Notes: generated by a model from the sequence alone, not told the origin. A DNA stretch of 64,000 nucleotides from Paraconiothyrium sp. Pb-2020 (GCA_022419385.1 JAJUBI010000005.1:4650001-4714000), one strand, 5' to 3'; shown: positions 32,677-45,028, counted from the first letter of the stretch. Made by a program: numbers and translations.

Positions 32677-34479
32677 TTATATCAGATTCACAGAAGAGTC
32701 TTGATCAGAGTGTTGTACTTTCCCATCCATCAAGCCGTGGACGTAACATTCCCCGCGGAGAACATGCCCTCCGAGGCCTTGTTTCATCACAAATGGGGTT
32801 TTGAGCCCATGGATCAAGTAAATGGAGTCTCCAGGCGACACGTGAACAGAACCCAAGCCTAACCGCCCGGCTTCTGTGACGAAAAAAGTTCGATTGCGGC
32901 AGATTTCCTCTGCAACATGTCCGTACCAGGCCAAGTCATCGACTGAGTCTGTCCACCTTTCTTTACAAAGTGAATCAAGGCCGTAGATGTCTTGGGCGGC
33001 CCAGCCTTGGAAAATGCTTGGAATATCGGCGGAGTTGACCGCTTGCCCTTCGTGTTCCGTAACCGCGACTTTTCCGTCCCCCACTAGGGTTGAGGCAAAC
33101 ATCGACTCGATATCTGCACCGTGCGGAGAGCTCTTTGCTAGGTCAAACCATTGGTGGGAGAGCCTATTTTGCCTCATATCAAGACTCATGCCAAATGTTT
33201 CGCAATATGGCACTCCGCATGCTTGGTTTTTATCCACCTTACGAGCGCGCACCTGGAGGCGCATGTACCCGTTGAGATGGAACTCAGGCTCAGATTCTGT
33301 GGCCGAGAACCCAGAAGACAGATGTTCGAAATCCGTTGAAAATGTCAATGGCGTTGCCTGCATTCGCCAGTCCGGTACCCACGACGGAAGACGATCTGCA
33401 GGGCAGTTTATGTGTAGCGCTAGGTGGCCCTCGGTTTCAGAGATTGCAACATTTCTACAGCCAGTGTAATGTAGGATACCTAAGCCCTTAGTGGTACTTA
33501 TATGTTCCTCTGCAAATCTGATGTACAGTTCGCGGAAGGATATTGTGTAGCTAGGCGTGAACCACGCTTCTGTATCTCGGAATGCCAATCCCAAGAGGGC
33601 CATTAGTCGATCGTGGCTTTTCCCACAGTCCCATCGGCTGGCTGTTTGTGCTAGGTGAGGAAACGAGTGTTTCCGTCCAGCAGATACTTGTGCTCTCAGC
33701 TGCCCAAGTTTCAAGACATTTCGATAAGGGTTTCGTAGCCAGGGCCTCGGCAGATCGTTAACACGACACACTATTGAAATAGCGTTGAAAAATACATCGC
33801 CTGAGATCGAAGAGGAGCCACAAAGAAGTTCAAGCGTGGTAGCAAGAGTAATCTCCTGTACGATCCACAATCTCTGGAAGAAGGGTCTCTGGACCAGGCA
33901 AGCAGCCGATCGAAGTACGTTCATGCTTGAATTGATTGCATGCTCGAGGCCACGCCCATGGCACGTTTTCTTGAGGACTTTGAGAGCGCGTCGCAAATCT
34001 GGATCAGTTTGTGACTCGTCCGTAGTGGGTCTCTGCCCTAGCGCGTTGAGCAGGTCGAATGCAAGGTGGCTATCTTCGCCGTGACCTCCTAGCCAGCCTA
34101 TGACCCGCCGAGCGTGTCGATATATCTTTGCCATCAATTGCACTTGTTGTTCCTTTTCAATTTCGTCGTCCTGATTGATGCAGATCTGATCTATCCACAA
34201 GCTCATGTGATCGGAACGAGCCATCAACTTGTTCAAGCCTTGCCACAGAGACTCTCCTATGTGCAATGGATGACCATCTACGAAAAGAGTCGGCTCGTTG
34301 CATGAGCGTTCTCCCCAAACGTAGGATAGTGCCACATAGTCTTGTCCTTCAATCTGATTAGTGGTTTTCAAGCGTCCAAAGAATGGAGTATCACTGTGGT
34401 GGCCGCGATGCAGTTCCAAGATTCGAATGCTATTGTTTTCAAGCCGTGAATAGATGCTCGATGAATTCACTGCGCTCAT
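32677..34479 (-). CDS. HET-domain (heterokaryon incompatibility) protein
   Basis: HET-domain proteins trigger cell death when genetically different hyphae fuse, and many are linked to fungal immunity-like systems. The frame is open to 34515, but the ATG at 34479 (MSAVNSSSIYSRLENNSIRILEL) gives the usual distance to the domain. HET marks in order are DYVALSYVWGERS, LWIDQICINQDDEIEKEQQVQLMAKIYRHARRVIGWLG, and RLWIVQEITLA about 80 residues later. The last 300 residues are the variable region (RLMALLGLAF, then WVPDWR) common in single-exon HET genes. The length of about 600 residues is normal. No frame damage is visible. No partner gene such as a NACHT protein is adjacent. Confidence 0.93.
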   Translation of the reverse strand: MSAVNSSSIYSRLENNSIRILELHRGHHSDTPFFGRLKTTNQIEGQDYVALSYVWGERSCNEPTLFVDGHPLHIGESLWQGLNKLMARSDHMSLWIDQICINQDDEIEKEQQVQLMAKIYRHARRVIGWLGGHGEDSHLAFDLLNALGQRPTTDESQTDPDLRRALKVLKKTCHGRGLEHAINSSMNVLRSAACLVQRPFFQRLWIVQEITLATTLELLCGSSSISGDVFFNAISIVCRVNDLPRPWLRNPYRNVLKLGQLRAQVSAGRKHSFPHLAQTASRWDCGKSHDRLMALLGLAFRDTEAWFTPSYTISFRELYIRFAEEHISTTKGLGILHYTGCRNVAISETEGHLALHINCPADRLPSWVPDWRMQATPLTFSTDFEHLSSGFSATESEPEFHLNGYMRLQVRARKVDKNQACGVPYCETFGMSLDMRQNRLSHQWFDLAKSSPHGADIESMFASTLVGDGKVAVTEHEGQAVNSADIPSIFQGWAAQDIYGLDSLCKERWTDSVDDLAWYGHVAEEICRNRTFFVTEAGRLGLGSVHVSPGDSIYLIHGLKTPFVMKQGLGGHVLRGECYVHGLMDGKVQHSDQDSSVNLI

Positions 34480-34515
34480 AATGCCGTTTCCGCGAGCTTT
34501 CCAGCGGCCGCGCAA

Positions 34516-36317
34516 TCGCCACTATACTGCAGTCAGCTAGCATATACGCGTAAGAGTTCTGAGATAACGTACAAACCGTCGTTAATTGATGTCGTTTCGT
34601 CGGGCTGGCGTTCATTGGCGACGGTGTCTCTGTTGAAAGCTTAGAAGGGTCTCCGTCGATATCTGTATTGCAACTAGAAGTCCGCGCGCGGGCCTGGCAA
34701 ACGTCAATTGCAACGTATGCAGAAAACGCTGGACGATAGCAAGGACAGGGACATGGGGGCAAGGAAGCGGTCCTGTACCTGCGCAGTGGCGGTTAACACG
34801 CACCAACCTAAGGTGGTCGTCGTGTAATTGCTCGCAGATAGCCCTGTGACTACACTGGTGTAGTGCGTAACGTCAAGAGCCCCACGGAGCCGTCGTCCGG
34901 GGATATCGTCAAGGAACTGTTGAGTTCGCAGTAACTGTGCATTGTGAAGGGCCGAGTATGCTTTAAAACTGGTTGCGGCGGGGTAAAGATGCCAGGCAGC
35001 AACGACTTCAACCTCGCGCACAAGACAGCCTGGTTGCTGCCGTCACCGGTTTGACACCTACACCTGCGACCCGATCCCCGTGATAGCTCCCTCTACTTTA
35101 TCTCTGTATCGGGGGATCTCCTGTCGTCTGTCCTCCACGCTACAATGCTGGCACATACAAGCTTGTTCAAGACATACTTCAAATCTGTGCAAAGGAAATC
35201 ATACCAATACCAGCATTTTATTACATCCAATCCCCAAGCCCTCCTCTCACCACGTACAATATCCAGCGCGGCGTCTAAATACAGCATAACACCATGTCAG
35301 AACATAGCATACGTACTCCACACACGCCGCCTCAAACACTTCTCCACCAGCTTCCGACTAGAACCCTCCCTCCATCTCACACTACATTGCATCTTCCCCT
35401 CCACCTCCGCACTCATGTACTCAACCCCACACATCGTCTACCCAGCAACCTTCCACACAAATCCTAACATCAAACCCCTCCAAAAGCACGACACCTTGAA
35501 GACCTACCCACGTACGCGTATCCCACCACCGTCCGTCGGAAATAACGTGGCATACTCACATCCTTACTAGCCCGGTCTCGCCGTGAACTTTGCATTTCCA
35601 CATCCGGGCCCATTCGCACCACCCCTCCTCTCCGCATCACGCTAGACACCAGAACTTACAACTACTCCTACACATCTCCTCACGAGCCTCACGTCGATGG
35701 TTAAGAACGTAAGCATCAAACACCATCCCCAAGTAAAAACATCTCGTCTCTTCTCGTCTCGCGAGAGGGAGGGGTGAAGTTCGTTCCATCAGAAAGTAGG
35801 CTTGAGACTATGACGAGCGTCCCAATGTGATACGACGTGTACACTCATTCGAAGTTTGTAGGCGTTAGCAGGCGTTGTATCCTCCGTACGAACGGTGTGG
35901 AAGCGGGCAAAGCTTGTGAATTTGGGCGGGGTAGATGGGGAAATGTATGCTCGCTGCATCTTAGAAAAGTTACTGTGGGATGGTATGGGATGAGGAGAAT
36001 AACCCGACTACGACGGGAAGCGCAGGACGTCGATGCTAGATCAGCGAAAGGCGGAGTTTGATTTCTCATTGCCTTGCAGATCGCACACTGCCTCATTCAC
36101 TCACTCACACCCCAACACCAACTCCTCGGAAAACGTGAATGATGAATTTTGTTTCGATCATGTTTCATACATGCCCACATCCATTGCGGGCTACGCCGAC
36201 GGTGAAAAGCCAGTCCACAACCCCACGCATGTCTGTCATTCGTTTGCCGTGCCTGAAGTCAGAGAGACGCCGTGTATGCCCCCGCCCGTACTCAAAGAAT
36301 CATCTTCCGCATCCCCT
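34516..36317. other. Gene-poor region
   Basis: 1.8 kb. A pyrimidine-rich plus-strand frame at 35145-35570 (141 codons) has skewed, low-information composition and no motif. I do not call it a gene. No other candidate was seen. Confidence 0.4.
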
Positions 36318-37038
36318 CTACGACTCGGTCTTGACGCGAGCCTTGCTGTTCGTCACCTTCACGCCCAACTGCTTCGCCTTGGCGATGATGTCGATGCGCT
36401 TTCGTGCGGAGACGGAGTGCGAGATCCTGTGGTTTGTTAGCCGGTGGGGAACGTGCGGGGGGAGCGGGAGGCGTACTCTGCGGCGAAGGTCTGGTTGTGC
36501 ATGAGGAGGAGGTCGACGTCGCGGGCTGTGATTTGTTAGTTGCGAATTTCGCAGAGAATCAATGGTGGGAGCGTACCGTTGTTGACGACGAAAGCCTTGT
36601 GGCCGCTGGGCATGAGGTGGCGGGTCTTCTTGTTGGATCCGTAACCGATCTGCATCGCATCCGTCAGCCCAAATTCCAGCGAAATGACAACATCGCGCCA
36701 GTGGGATATTTTTCAATGCGAGCTAATCGTTTCCGTGGCGCGCATTGCAGCGGGCAGTCGTACCTTGGGCATGGCAGCCTGGCCCTTGAACCGCCTTCGG
36801 ACGCGGTTGTCAATACCCTTGGGCTTCCTCCATGACGGGTCGACGCCTGTTCCGAGTCAGATTCCCTATCCCTCTCACTCTTCGACACGGTATCTCTCAC
36901 ATTTGAAGCGGTCGGACTGGTGGCGGTTGAAGCGCTTGGTGTCTACGGGTTGTCAGTCGCAAATTTCGAGCGCTGCGGCGGTGGGCAGGCAGGCGTACGC
37001 TTCTTGACGATCGGGACGTGCTTCTTAGCGGCAACCAT
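36318..37038 (-). CDS. RPL32: 60S ribosomal protein eL32
   Basis: This is a component of the large ribosomal subunit. The start at 37038 gives MVAAKKHVPIVKK. Five introns split this short gene, all with standard ends: after VPIVKK, after QSDRFK, after GQAAMPK, after FVVNN and inside QTFAAE. Joined, they give the full family pattern: KRFNRHQSDRFKC, SWRKPKGIDNRVRRRFKGQ, IGYGSNKKTRHLMPSGHKAF, DVDLLLMHNQTFAAE, HSVSARKRIDIIAKAKQLGV and KARVKTES. The length is about 131 residues, as in other fungi. Intron density far above its neighbours is normal for fungal ribosomal protein genes. Confidence 0.96.
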
Positions 37039-37992
37039 CTTGAGGTATTGTTAGCGATTGCAGGCGTCGCGGTGCCTGGTTTGCACGTACTTTGTCGAGT
37101 TGTCGTGGCGGTCGTCTTCGTTGTCGATGAGGTTCTCACGCAGAAAAAAGACCGCGCGATCGCACCTGCTGGCTGTGGGCCTTGGCAAGCTAAGCGAAGA
37201 GAAAGGAAAGCGCTAAGCGAAGCGAAGGAAGTCCGTGCGCGCTTTCCCAACTACACCACCACCAGCAACACTACCTAAGTTATAGCAACCACATCCACCC
37301 CTACTCAATCCCCCCCTGCACCTTTCCTCTCGCAGCATCTCCTCCCCAGAGACTCAGCCTATTGTACCTGTCCTCACGGTGCTCTTTCCGCCGTGATCAC
37401 AGCACCGATTTTAACACAAACGAGCTTTCTGCATGGGTACTTTAACCCTGAGCAACACTCACGAGTCTGAAAGACTGTACTTTACGCCATTCTTCCTTTC
37501 CCTAAAACTCATAGCATGGGTTTCCTCAAAGCTCATACCGCGCTTCCATGTTCATGTACTTAGCCTACTAAGTGACGGCAAATTTACTTTTTGCACTGCA
37601 ACCTTAGCGCAGGCGAGGAAGCGTCCGCATCGTGACAGGCTAGAATTTGTATGGTGGATAGGCCAACGTATTTCAGCTCAATGGGCGGCAGTAAGACGGT
37701 GCAAGACATGCACATCACTCAATCCATCCGAACAAAAAACCATATCTCAAACAGCGACCTCCCGCCGCTCCAATTCAATGCCAAGCTAAGCTATCTGCAG
37801 AAAATACTCCGTATTCGAAAATGTTCCGTCCAACAGGGGATGGAGGGTATGTAATGCCGCCCTGAAAGTAATTTATGCGCCCTTAACCCATCGTTTGCAT
37901 AGCTCATCAACCCAGCTCGACACCCGGATCAATGTAGTGAAGATGGCCATGTAGCCAAGTCCAAGCCCGGCGCGTTTCGAAGCGTCTCCACT
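37039..37992. other. Intergenic region upstream of eL32
   Basis: Promoter of eL32 and 3' flank of DCN1. It has pyrimidine-rich stretches near 37250-37340 and no coding signal. Confidence 0.4.
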
Positions 37993-40900
37993 TCATTCTT
38001 CCATCTCGTCGACCTTGTCCTGGCTAGGCCTCTTCTCCTTCTTGACCCACTCCACGAAGTCGTCGATGACCGACGGCCACGAGGATGACTCGTCCCAGAA
38101 GCTGAGTGCCTCGTCCTCCAGCGTGAGCTTGGCGAACTTGAGCGTCTCGTTCCACATGTCCTTGTTGACGCTCTTCTTCCACTCTGCATTGAGGAACTCG
38201 GTCCACCATTCGAACCACGGAGAGTTTGGGCTGGTCCAACGCACTGCAGACAGCGGTGACGTGAAGAGCAGCTCCCAGAAAGCGATGGCAGAGTCGAGGG
38301 GAACAGCCTTGGCGCCTGCGGTCTTGCCGAGAAGGAACGTGTATTTGTAGACCTTTTCGAAAGCAGCCTTGTCGGATGGTAACCGCTGCTTCAGAGACTT
38401 CAGGTGCGCCTTCTGCTTGTCGAGTGTGTCCGCGCTGCTCGAGCGTCAGTTTGGGAACGCCCATAGCGGGATGAAAACTCACTTCAGTGATGACCAGCCT
38501 TCCACAAAACCTTCGCGGCCAATCTCTCCCATTGTAGGTGCTTGAATGACCTCCATAACAGCCAGAGCGTCCATACCCTCGAGGTCCACACCCAGCTTCT
38601 CGAAATAGCCCATCGAGCCGTCAGGTCCTATACTGTCCGGCGAGTTCGCAGCATCGTCTCGATAACTGTCAAAGAGCTTGTTGAGGTTGGCTTTGGTAGT
38701 GGAGGAGACCCCTGAGCCCCCGCCGCCGCCGCTGAAGTATCTGTACACAAATGTCAATAATGTTGGAACAGTAACGTTACGCAAAAAACAAGACACAGTC
38801 AGTACGTTGGAAGAGTATCAGGTTCATAAGCGCCGTCTCCCGTCTTGCTCAAGTCCATCCCGTCCTGTCGCCTCCCGATGTCAGGAGCGCTGCTTGACTT
38901 CAGTAAAGGTCCACGTGTCTGAGAGCCGTCGTCGTAGTAATAAGTAGTGTAGGCGTCATAGCGGGTTTCCACAGCCTCTAGGGCTTCGTGGAGCATCATA
39001 GCTGGTACACCGGTTGGTCTTAACATCTGGACCCGTGCGGTGGGACCAACTTGCTCGATTGCGGCGGCTCTATACCGAATGATGCGGATGAAATGCTCCC
39101 TTTGTGGCCCTGAAAGCTTTCGAAACCAGTTACGCCTGCGTGTGGCCGAGAGGGAGTCACTGGAAAGCTTTTAGTCACTTCACAGCTCGCCTATGGCCCT
39201 GTTGTTCTGGGCCAGCGCACCTCAGCGAACCCCACGGATCCCCCTTGAAACATTTTTCAAACTCCGTGATGGCGTAGACAGGGAGATTGTTGACGAAAGC
39301 AGCGAATCCTGGATTATTGAGAGGTGTCATTGGCTCATGCCACAAAGGATAGGTCTTGGTCCGAAGTATCCAATCGTGCCACTGAAAGTAACCTTGACCG
39401 GGTACGGTGAGGTCCCATACGAGCGGACGTGAAGGTACAGACGAAGCGGATGGATGGGATCCAGCATTCGGAAGCTGAGATAGATTCACGGTCTGAACTG
39501 GGGCCTGAAGAGGTTGAGGAATACGCTGCGCCGAAGGTAAGTTCAGTAATTATGCCAGGTATCGACGTAACGTACAATGACAAGGTATGGCCTGTTGTTG
39601 GAGGGCTGTGCTGACGGGGCGTTGGATGACATCTCGTTACCCGGAACCTGGGAGAGGGTGGACGCATTGGATCCACTAACGTTAGGTGGACGAAAATCCC
39701 CGAGCTTGTTGGTGAAGTTCGATACCGATGCGAAGTGGCTCGATGCTCTCATTGGCGATGGCGAAGATACCATACGACGCGGGGGAAGACACGATCCCAA
39801 AGGATAACCAGTAGCCAACTGATTCGGTGAATTCAATGCAGGATTGGGTACCGAAGGGTTGCCGTAGAGAACTTTACTCATGTGCTCTGACTCGTGCTTC
39901 TCCTGTGCGAATAATACTCTAAGTGGAGCTGTGAACCGATCCGCCGATCCATGTACGGCGGATGCCATTGGAGAATGCGTGGAAAGATCTTTGAACAGAC
40001 TGGACATGTCGTGAATTGTAGCATTTGCATTGAAAAGATTGCTATTGCGTTGGAGATGCTCGGGGAGGGCGAGGAGTGGTTCCATCGGTAGCGTATTTGG
40101 AGGCAGCGGGAAGTTGTCTGTATCGGTCGAGGTAGTTCGACTGACTAGTCGAGAGGGCTGACTGCTGTGACGTATACCGTGGTTCACAGGCGCACATCCT
40201 CTAGATGCAAGTCTCAGTACTCTCGCGACTCGCATCGCGAATATTGTGTCGAAGAACATACCCAAGTGTCTGCTCAAGTACTGGGTATATTGGTCGAGCT
40301 TGAGTCGGTGATGGTGTCGGCGAGTTGACTGAGAGGCTGCTCAGGTACGAACTGATTGAGGTCTTGCGGTCTCTGCGATATCGTCCTGCAAGCTGTCTGG
40401 CTCTATCCTGGGATGACCCAAACATTTCTGGCGGTGGGGCTCGTATCAAGGATGCAGTCGGAGAGCTGGAGGCCAATGTAGGAGGTGGCACGATGATCTG
40501 CGACGATGAGTGAAGAGGTCGAGCCGATTGTTGCAGCCGAGTACTCCTATACCCAGCCTAGCAGGAGCTGTGAGTGTGTTGGCGTCCGCCATGGAAGTAG
40601 CTGCGAGCAGGCATCCGCTTCGGCGTTTACTGCCGTTCACTGCCCTAAAGATTTCCAGCTGCCAGACCAGCACCTGCCGTCTTGACTGGTAGCCATGCCC
40701 ATTTTCACTTTTCCTAGATTGCCATGTGCCTAACACGCCATATGCTCGTGCCTTCGTTCCAAATCCAAAGCGTGCCAGTCTATCCATGTTTCCTTCTGTG
40801 ATAGCGGGAGCCGTTTCGATTTCGGACATGATCTTCCTCTTCGAACGGGAAGCAAGACGGGAGGCATGCGCATACAAGATCCCTAATCAGTACTCGAACG

Positions 40901-41095
40901 AAAGCATCACTTACGCGTTCACAGCAGCGGAAGGATCCCATCCCGAGCTCTTAAGGTGCTGCGATGCATTAGCTCTTCAGTTCCTTGAACACGAATCCAA
41001 GGACTCACCTTAACCGCCGTCTTCTGGTCCGTCGAGGCAAAGCTCATGAACTGGCTGATAGCAGCCTTCTGCTGCGAATTGTAACCTGGAGGCAT
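37993..41095 (-). CDS. DCN1: DCN1, cullin neddylation scaffold (E3-like), with a gene inside one intron
   Basis: DCN1 promotes attachment of NEDD8 to cullins. Exon 1 (41095-41009) encodes MPPGYNSQQKAAISQFMSF and exon 2 (40958-40915) encodes HLKSSGWDPSAAVNA; together they form a UBA-like domain. The next exon starts at 38740 (YFSGGGGG..) and is joined in perfect phase (GC|A). It continues through LNKLFDSYRDDA to the potentiating-neddylation domain: MGYFEKLGVDLEGMDALAVM, then VRWTSPNSPWFEWWTEFLN, then WPSVIDDFVEWVKKE. The intron between exons 2 and 3 (40914-38741, 2,174 bases) is some forty times longer than other introns here and contains another gene. If it is not spliced out, DCN1 would lose its UBA part and could only start further in. 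Confidence 0.9.
38799..40829 (-). CDS. Nested hypothetical gene inside DCN1 intron 2
   Basis: A full multi-exon reading on the same strand as DCN1. It starts MSEIETAPAITEGNMDRLARF at 40829 (or at 40877 with 16 more residues). Joined pieces follow: QIIVPPPTLASSSPTASL..RARQLAGRYRRD, then GCAPVNHGIRHSSQPSRLVS.., then IPQPLQAPVQTVNLSQLPN.., then VWDLTVPGQGYFQWHDWILR..FVNNLPVYAITEFEKCFKG. The last exon (NWFRKLSGPQREHFIRIIRY..) ends DTLPTY at the TGA 38799-38801. Each junction has a GT..AG intron and keeps frame. The Ser/Pro-rich disordered middle and the ordered C-terminal half look like a regulatory protein. I do not recognise the family. Its stop is 58 bases from the DCN1 3' splice site. Confidence 0.75.
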
Positions 41096-41421
41096 GGTGA
41101 ATTAGATGGCTTTCTCCCACAAATTATCGGCGTCGCAATGCGGGAAGCTTGAGGCGAGCTATGAAAGTACGACCGCAATAAAACTCGAAGGTAAAGGGGG
41201 AAGGCGCGGCGAGTAGACTCCAGCTGAGGTTCAAGAAGTGGTGAACCTTGGAAGCGGACTGCAGTGAATGGTGGCACTGACGCAGCGACCGTGGTTGGCG
41301 TAGGCTCCCGCGGTGCTCGAGTCGCGAATCAACCCCACCATCGGCGCCTGAGCATCCAGGCCGCGACCTCACCTCCGAGGCCCAAGCTCCCGCCACAGCA
41401 AAGCTACCGTGCCACCTCCGG

Positions 41422-41577
41422 TCAACAAATAGTGGGAAACTCACCATCGTCTTCTTTTCTCTTCGGCCGAGAGGCTACAGTAAGCCTGTCACCTTTGGCA
41501 GCCTTCGTCTTCTTCGGAGCAGGCGCGGTCGTGGTTTCCTCGTCATCAGGCAGAGCCCGCTTCTTCTTGGGAGGCAT
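41422..41577 (-). CDS. Short lysine-rich reading frame, possibly a first exon
   Basis: The ATG at 41577 gives MPPKKKRALPDDEETTTAP followed by KKTKAAKGDRLTVASRPKRK, a nuclear-looking basic N-terminus of 51 codons. A GTGAGT donor sits near its end (about 41436), so it may be exon 1 of a longer gene. A frame at 41124-41400 could follow in phase but is not convincing. It lies just upstream of DCN1 on the same strand. Confidence 0.4.
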   Translation of the reverse strand: MPPKKKRALPDDEETTTAPAPKKTKAAKGDRLTVASRPKRKEDDGEFPTIC

Positions 41578-42699
41578 GGTCGCTGCGTTGAAAGTTGAGG
41601 TCAAGCAGCGCAAGGGTGTCGCGAGGATTTTCCTAAACATACGGCAGTGGTCTCTGCCCTTTAAGGTGCTGCTGCCTGGTCTATTAGCGGGTTGCGAAAA
41701 GCTGTGAAGGAGAGTTCCGCCAAGTTTGCTGCTGTGAAGTGAGTGGTTTGCTGCAGGTGTGGGTAGCTGCGTCGCGCGGGCAGGTGCGAGCGTGCACTGT
41801 CTAAGCAAGGCTCCAGCTGGGAAAGTGGCCGAAGCTTCACGTTTCCATGTCTTGGAGGTCTGATCAGCTGTGCCTTATGCTAAGAGCCTCGTGTTGAAGT
41901 AAAGAAAGTCCGCATTTACTATAGTCCAGCATACGCGAATGTCTAACCATACCATGAAAACTGCAATTCAATCATCTGTGCAGCTACGTTAACGGATGTG
42001 CTTTGTTCAGATTTAGCAATACCATTCACTTTCAAAGGCACAGGGTGGAAAGGTTAGATGCGTAAATCTGTTGTTGATCATACAAGTATGGGACCCACAT
42101 ACTCACCCGCCTGAAGTCACCTTTCTCAACCACACAGCGATATTACCTATCTATAGCTAGTGGAAACACAAGTTAGAGTACATAGTCCAAGCTTTATGGT
42201 AGTTTCACCTGGTAAGACGGCTGGTTGAGAGCTGGATGTTTTTTTTGATTGAACTCACGTAGAAAATATAACGCCAAATATTTGTCACGCAATACTGAAG
42301 AACCTGAGACAGAAGGTACTCGATAATGACAACAAAACTCGATTTCTGCACACTGTATTCAATAACCAAGGCATATTTCAAAGGAAAAGACTAATGCTCG
42401 TCTCGTTTCTTGCTCACGTCCCAATCATCCAGCCATGATCGAGGCACATACTCCCCCTACCATCACCTCAACAACATAAACCCGATGTGCAAAAGCAAAC
42501 ATTCATTGCGTAGAACCAGCGCGCTCAGCTCGCTCAAATTATATACCGCTATCACCAGGGATATCCTGCCCAATGTACAAGTGTTCCACCTTCATGCGAC
42601 ATCAAATATTACATCTTGCTCCATGCATAAGCGCATATGCTGCGTCGTCGTCGTCAACACGCCTCACCACACAATTCTGCCCTTCGGTCGCCCTTCGGG
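41578..42699. other. Intergenic region
   Basis: 1.1 kb. It has an AT-rich part (41900-42400) and a pyrimidine-rich part towards the end of MVP1. No supported gene was found. Confidence 0.4.
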
Positions 42700-45028
42700 C
42701 TACTCACCGGTGGGCATACCCTCGACCTCCTCGCTCAACGTCCTCCAGTTCTCCGCCTGCAGCTCGGCATACTTTACGCGCTCCTGACTCCAATCTTGAT
42801 GTAGTCTGCTGATGTGGTACTGACTCTGCTGGAAGTAAAGAAGCTCGTCGCGGACGCATTCTTTGATGAAGACTCCGCGGGCGTGTTGCTGGACGATGCT
42901 CTCCTTATCCTAAACAGTAAAGCGTCAGCACCGAAACACATGTTTAGAGATAGAATCAACATACCCTAAAGATCGCATCCTCCACCTTCTCCGCCTCGCC
43001 CGGCTTGATCAGGTCAGCGGGCTTACTCCGGATACCCTGCAGCTTCTGCTCGTTGTTCGATATCCGCTTCTCCAGGTACGGGATGTTGTCTTTTGCGTAC
43101 TTGTCTCTTCGGTCGAATAGGTCGCGCATGCTGACTAGCGTGTCACGCTGGCGCTTGAGGTCCTCTAGCACGCCTTCTTCCCAACCCTTGGCCTCGTCTT
43201 CCAGTAGACTCCGCGACTGTTCTAGATGCCTTGCGGTGGCGCTCAAGCCCTCATTTAGCATGGGAATCTCGTTCGTATCGACGGCGTATGTGTCTGTTGA
43301 AGCTTCGGTAACCTGTTGCAGAGCGGTTGCGAAGCGGAGGTGTTCTGCGGCCATGCCTTCATTACGCTTGGCCAGGCGCTCCATCATGTTGCACAGGTTG
43401 ATGTAGCTTTCCGCAGATCTACGAACGCCAGCCCGGACAGTGTCGAAGAGATCGGGGAGCGTTTTTGGAAGTGAATCCTCGAGGTCTGGTGGTAGAGTCT
43501 TCCCGGTGAACTCTTCCTGGACAGACAAATTGGCTTGTTTGCGCCATACGGCGAGCTCCTGCAGTACTTGTCAGCTCAGGAATCAGATAGTGATGATGGG
43601 GCCATCTCACCGTCGGCACGGTCAAAAACATAATGACAAGCTGCTCCTGCCCCAACACAGGATGCCGAACGAGCGCGTTTGTAAATCTCGCCAACCCTCT
43701 TCTCCTCTTCTCAATAAAGCTCGAATCAGTAGCTATATAATTGCCATTGACTGTAAATCCTCAATTAACGTCACACAAGGATCCAGGAGGGGTACTCACT
43801 CGCCACTCTCTTCGGAGGTAGTAATGGCAATTGCCGGAACGGATACCGCTTATGCAGACAGTCCAATAACCAAACAAAGTCGCTGTATCGGCGAACCACC
43901 TTGCTATTTCGACGTGCACTGGTGACTTCGTAGTTGCGATGCTGGAACATGAAGACGCCCTCCTTCTCGGCGAGCGTGGTGACGGTTATGACTTCTTCGG
44001 GCCCGCTGCCTGCAACGCGCCCTCCGCCGAGGGATCTTCCGAGGTTGGCTGGCGCATTGGCTCCGCCCTCTCCACTTGAAGGCTGCCCGAAGCCTCCAGC
44101 TTCAGCCCCGAGAGATGGGTTGGAGAAATTCTGCTCTGCGTTCGGATTGAAGCCTCCCCAGCCGCCTTCGCTGCCGTATGAGCTTGGACGCTGTGGAGTC
44201 GGCTCAACAATCGGGGTCGTGGTCGTAGACGCCGTATTCGTAGTGAATTGGCTTGTCGTTCGCGTCGCAGTGGGCGCGTTCATGCCGTTGGTCTGTGTAG
44301 GCACTGTGGTATAACTCGAATGGTTGTGACCTCTGTGCAGGTCAGGCGACCCCCAAGGATCCGCTTCAGGATCGCCAAAGGACTGCTTGCGCATTGGGGC
44401 ACGCGACCGGTTCGGAGTCGTTTCCGGCGGTGGAACAGATTGCTGTTGCGGCGGCTGCGGGAGCGAGACAGTAGGCACCGGGAGGTCTGACAAACACATG
44501 GCGTCAGTACACTCTTCAGATGGAAAGAGGCAGCAACTCACTCCTCTTCCTCTCGTCCACGCTGTCCAGCGACAGCTCTGATGCGTCGTAACCCTCCTGC
44601 GCGAGCCCAATCAGCGCATATAGCACGTTGAACTCGTTCCTTCCCACGCCCGTGCTTTCCTGCTCTGGCTGCGAGACAATCCCCAGGATCTTGGCGTCCT
44701 TATCGCTCGGCAACCCACTGCTTCCCAGAAGTTTCTTGATCTCCGCTACACTGCGGCCACTGCCAGCGCGCTCGCCAGATTCAAGCACCCTATCGAACGC
44801 ATCGACGTATGAGTCGGGCACGTCCGAGGCAGGCAGCAGCGACTTGAGCAGAGAGCCTTTCTGCTTCTTGGGCGTGGGATTGAAGCCCCACGGTGAGTCG
44901 TCGCCTTGAAAGTCGTCTGCGAATAAGCTATTGCCTGTGGGTTTCGGATCGTCGTCGAAGAGCGATGACGACGATTGCTGCGCCTTGGGTCGCGAGGGCA
45001 GGTCGTCGTCGTCGCCAAAGAGAGACAT
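42700..45028 (-). CDS. MVP1: Sorting nexin MVP1 (SNX8 homologue)
   Basis: MVP1 is a PX-BAR protein that shapes endosomal membrane and returns cargo from endosomes to the Golgi. The start at 45028 gives MSLFGDDDDLPSRPKAQQ. An N-terminal region with DSYVDAFDRVL and EFNVLYALIGLAQEGYDASELSLDSVDERK is followed, after an intron, by a Pro/Gln-rich linker. The PX domain has HRNYEVTSARRNSKVVRRYSDFVWLLDCL and PLLPPKR. The BAR part has VRRSAESYINLCNMMERLAKRNEGMA and KADNIPYLEKR-like helices and ends at the TAG 42702-42700 after EEVEGMPTGE. Several short introns are present. The order and length match fungal Mvp1. Confidence 0.94.

Noticed and set aside
35145..35570. A 141-codon frame
   Set aside because: Its composition follows a pyrimidine-rich strand, and no domain, signal peptide or conserved block is visible.
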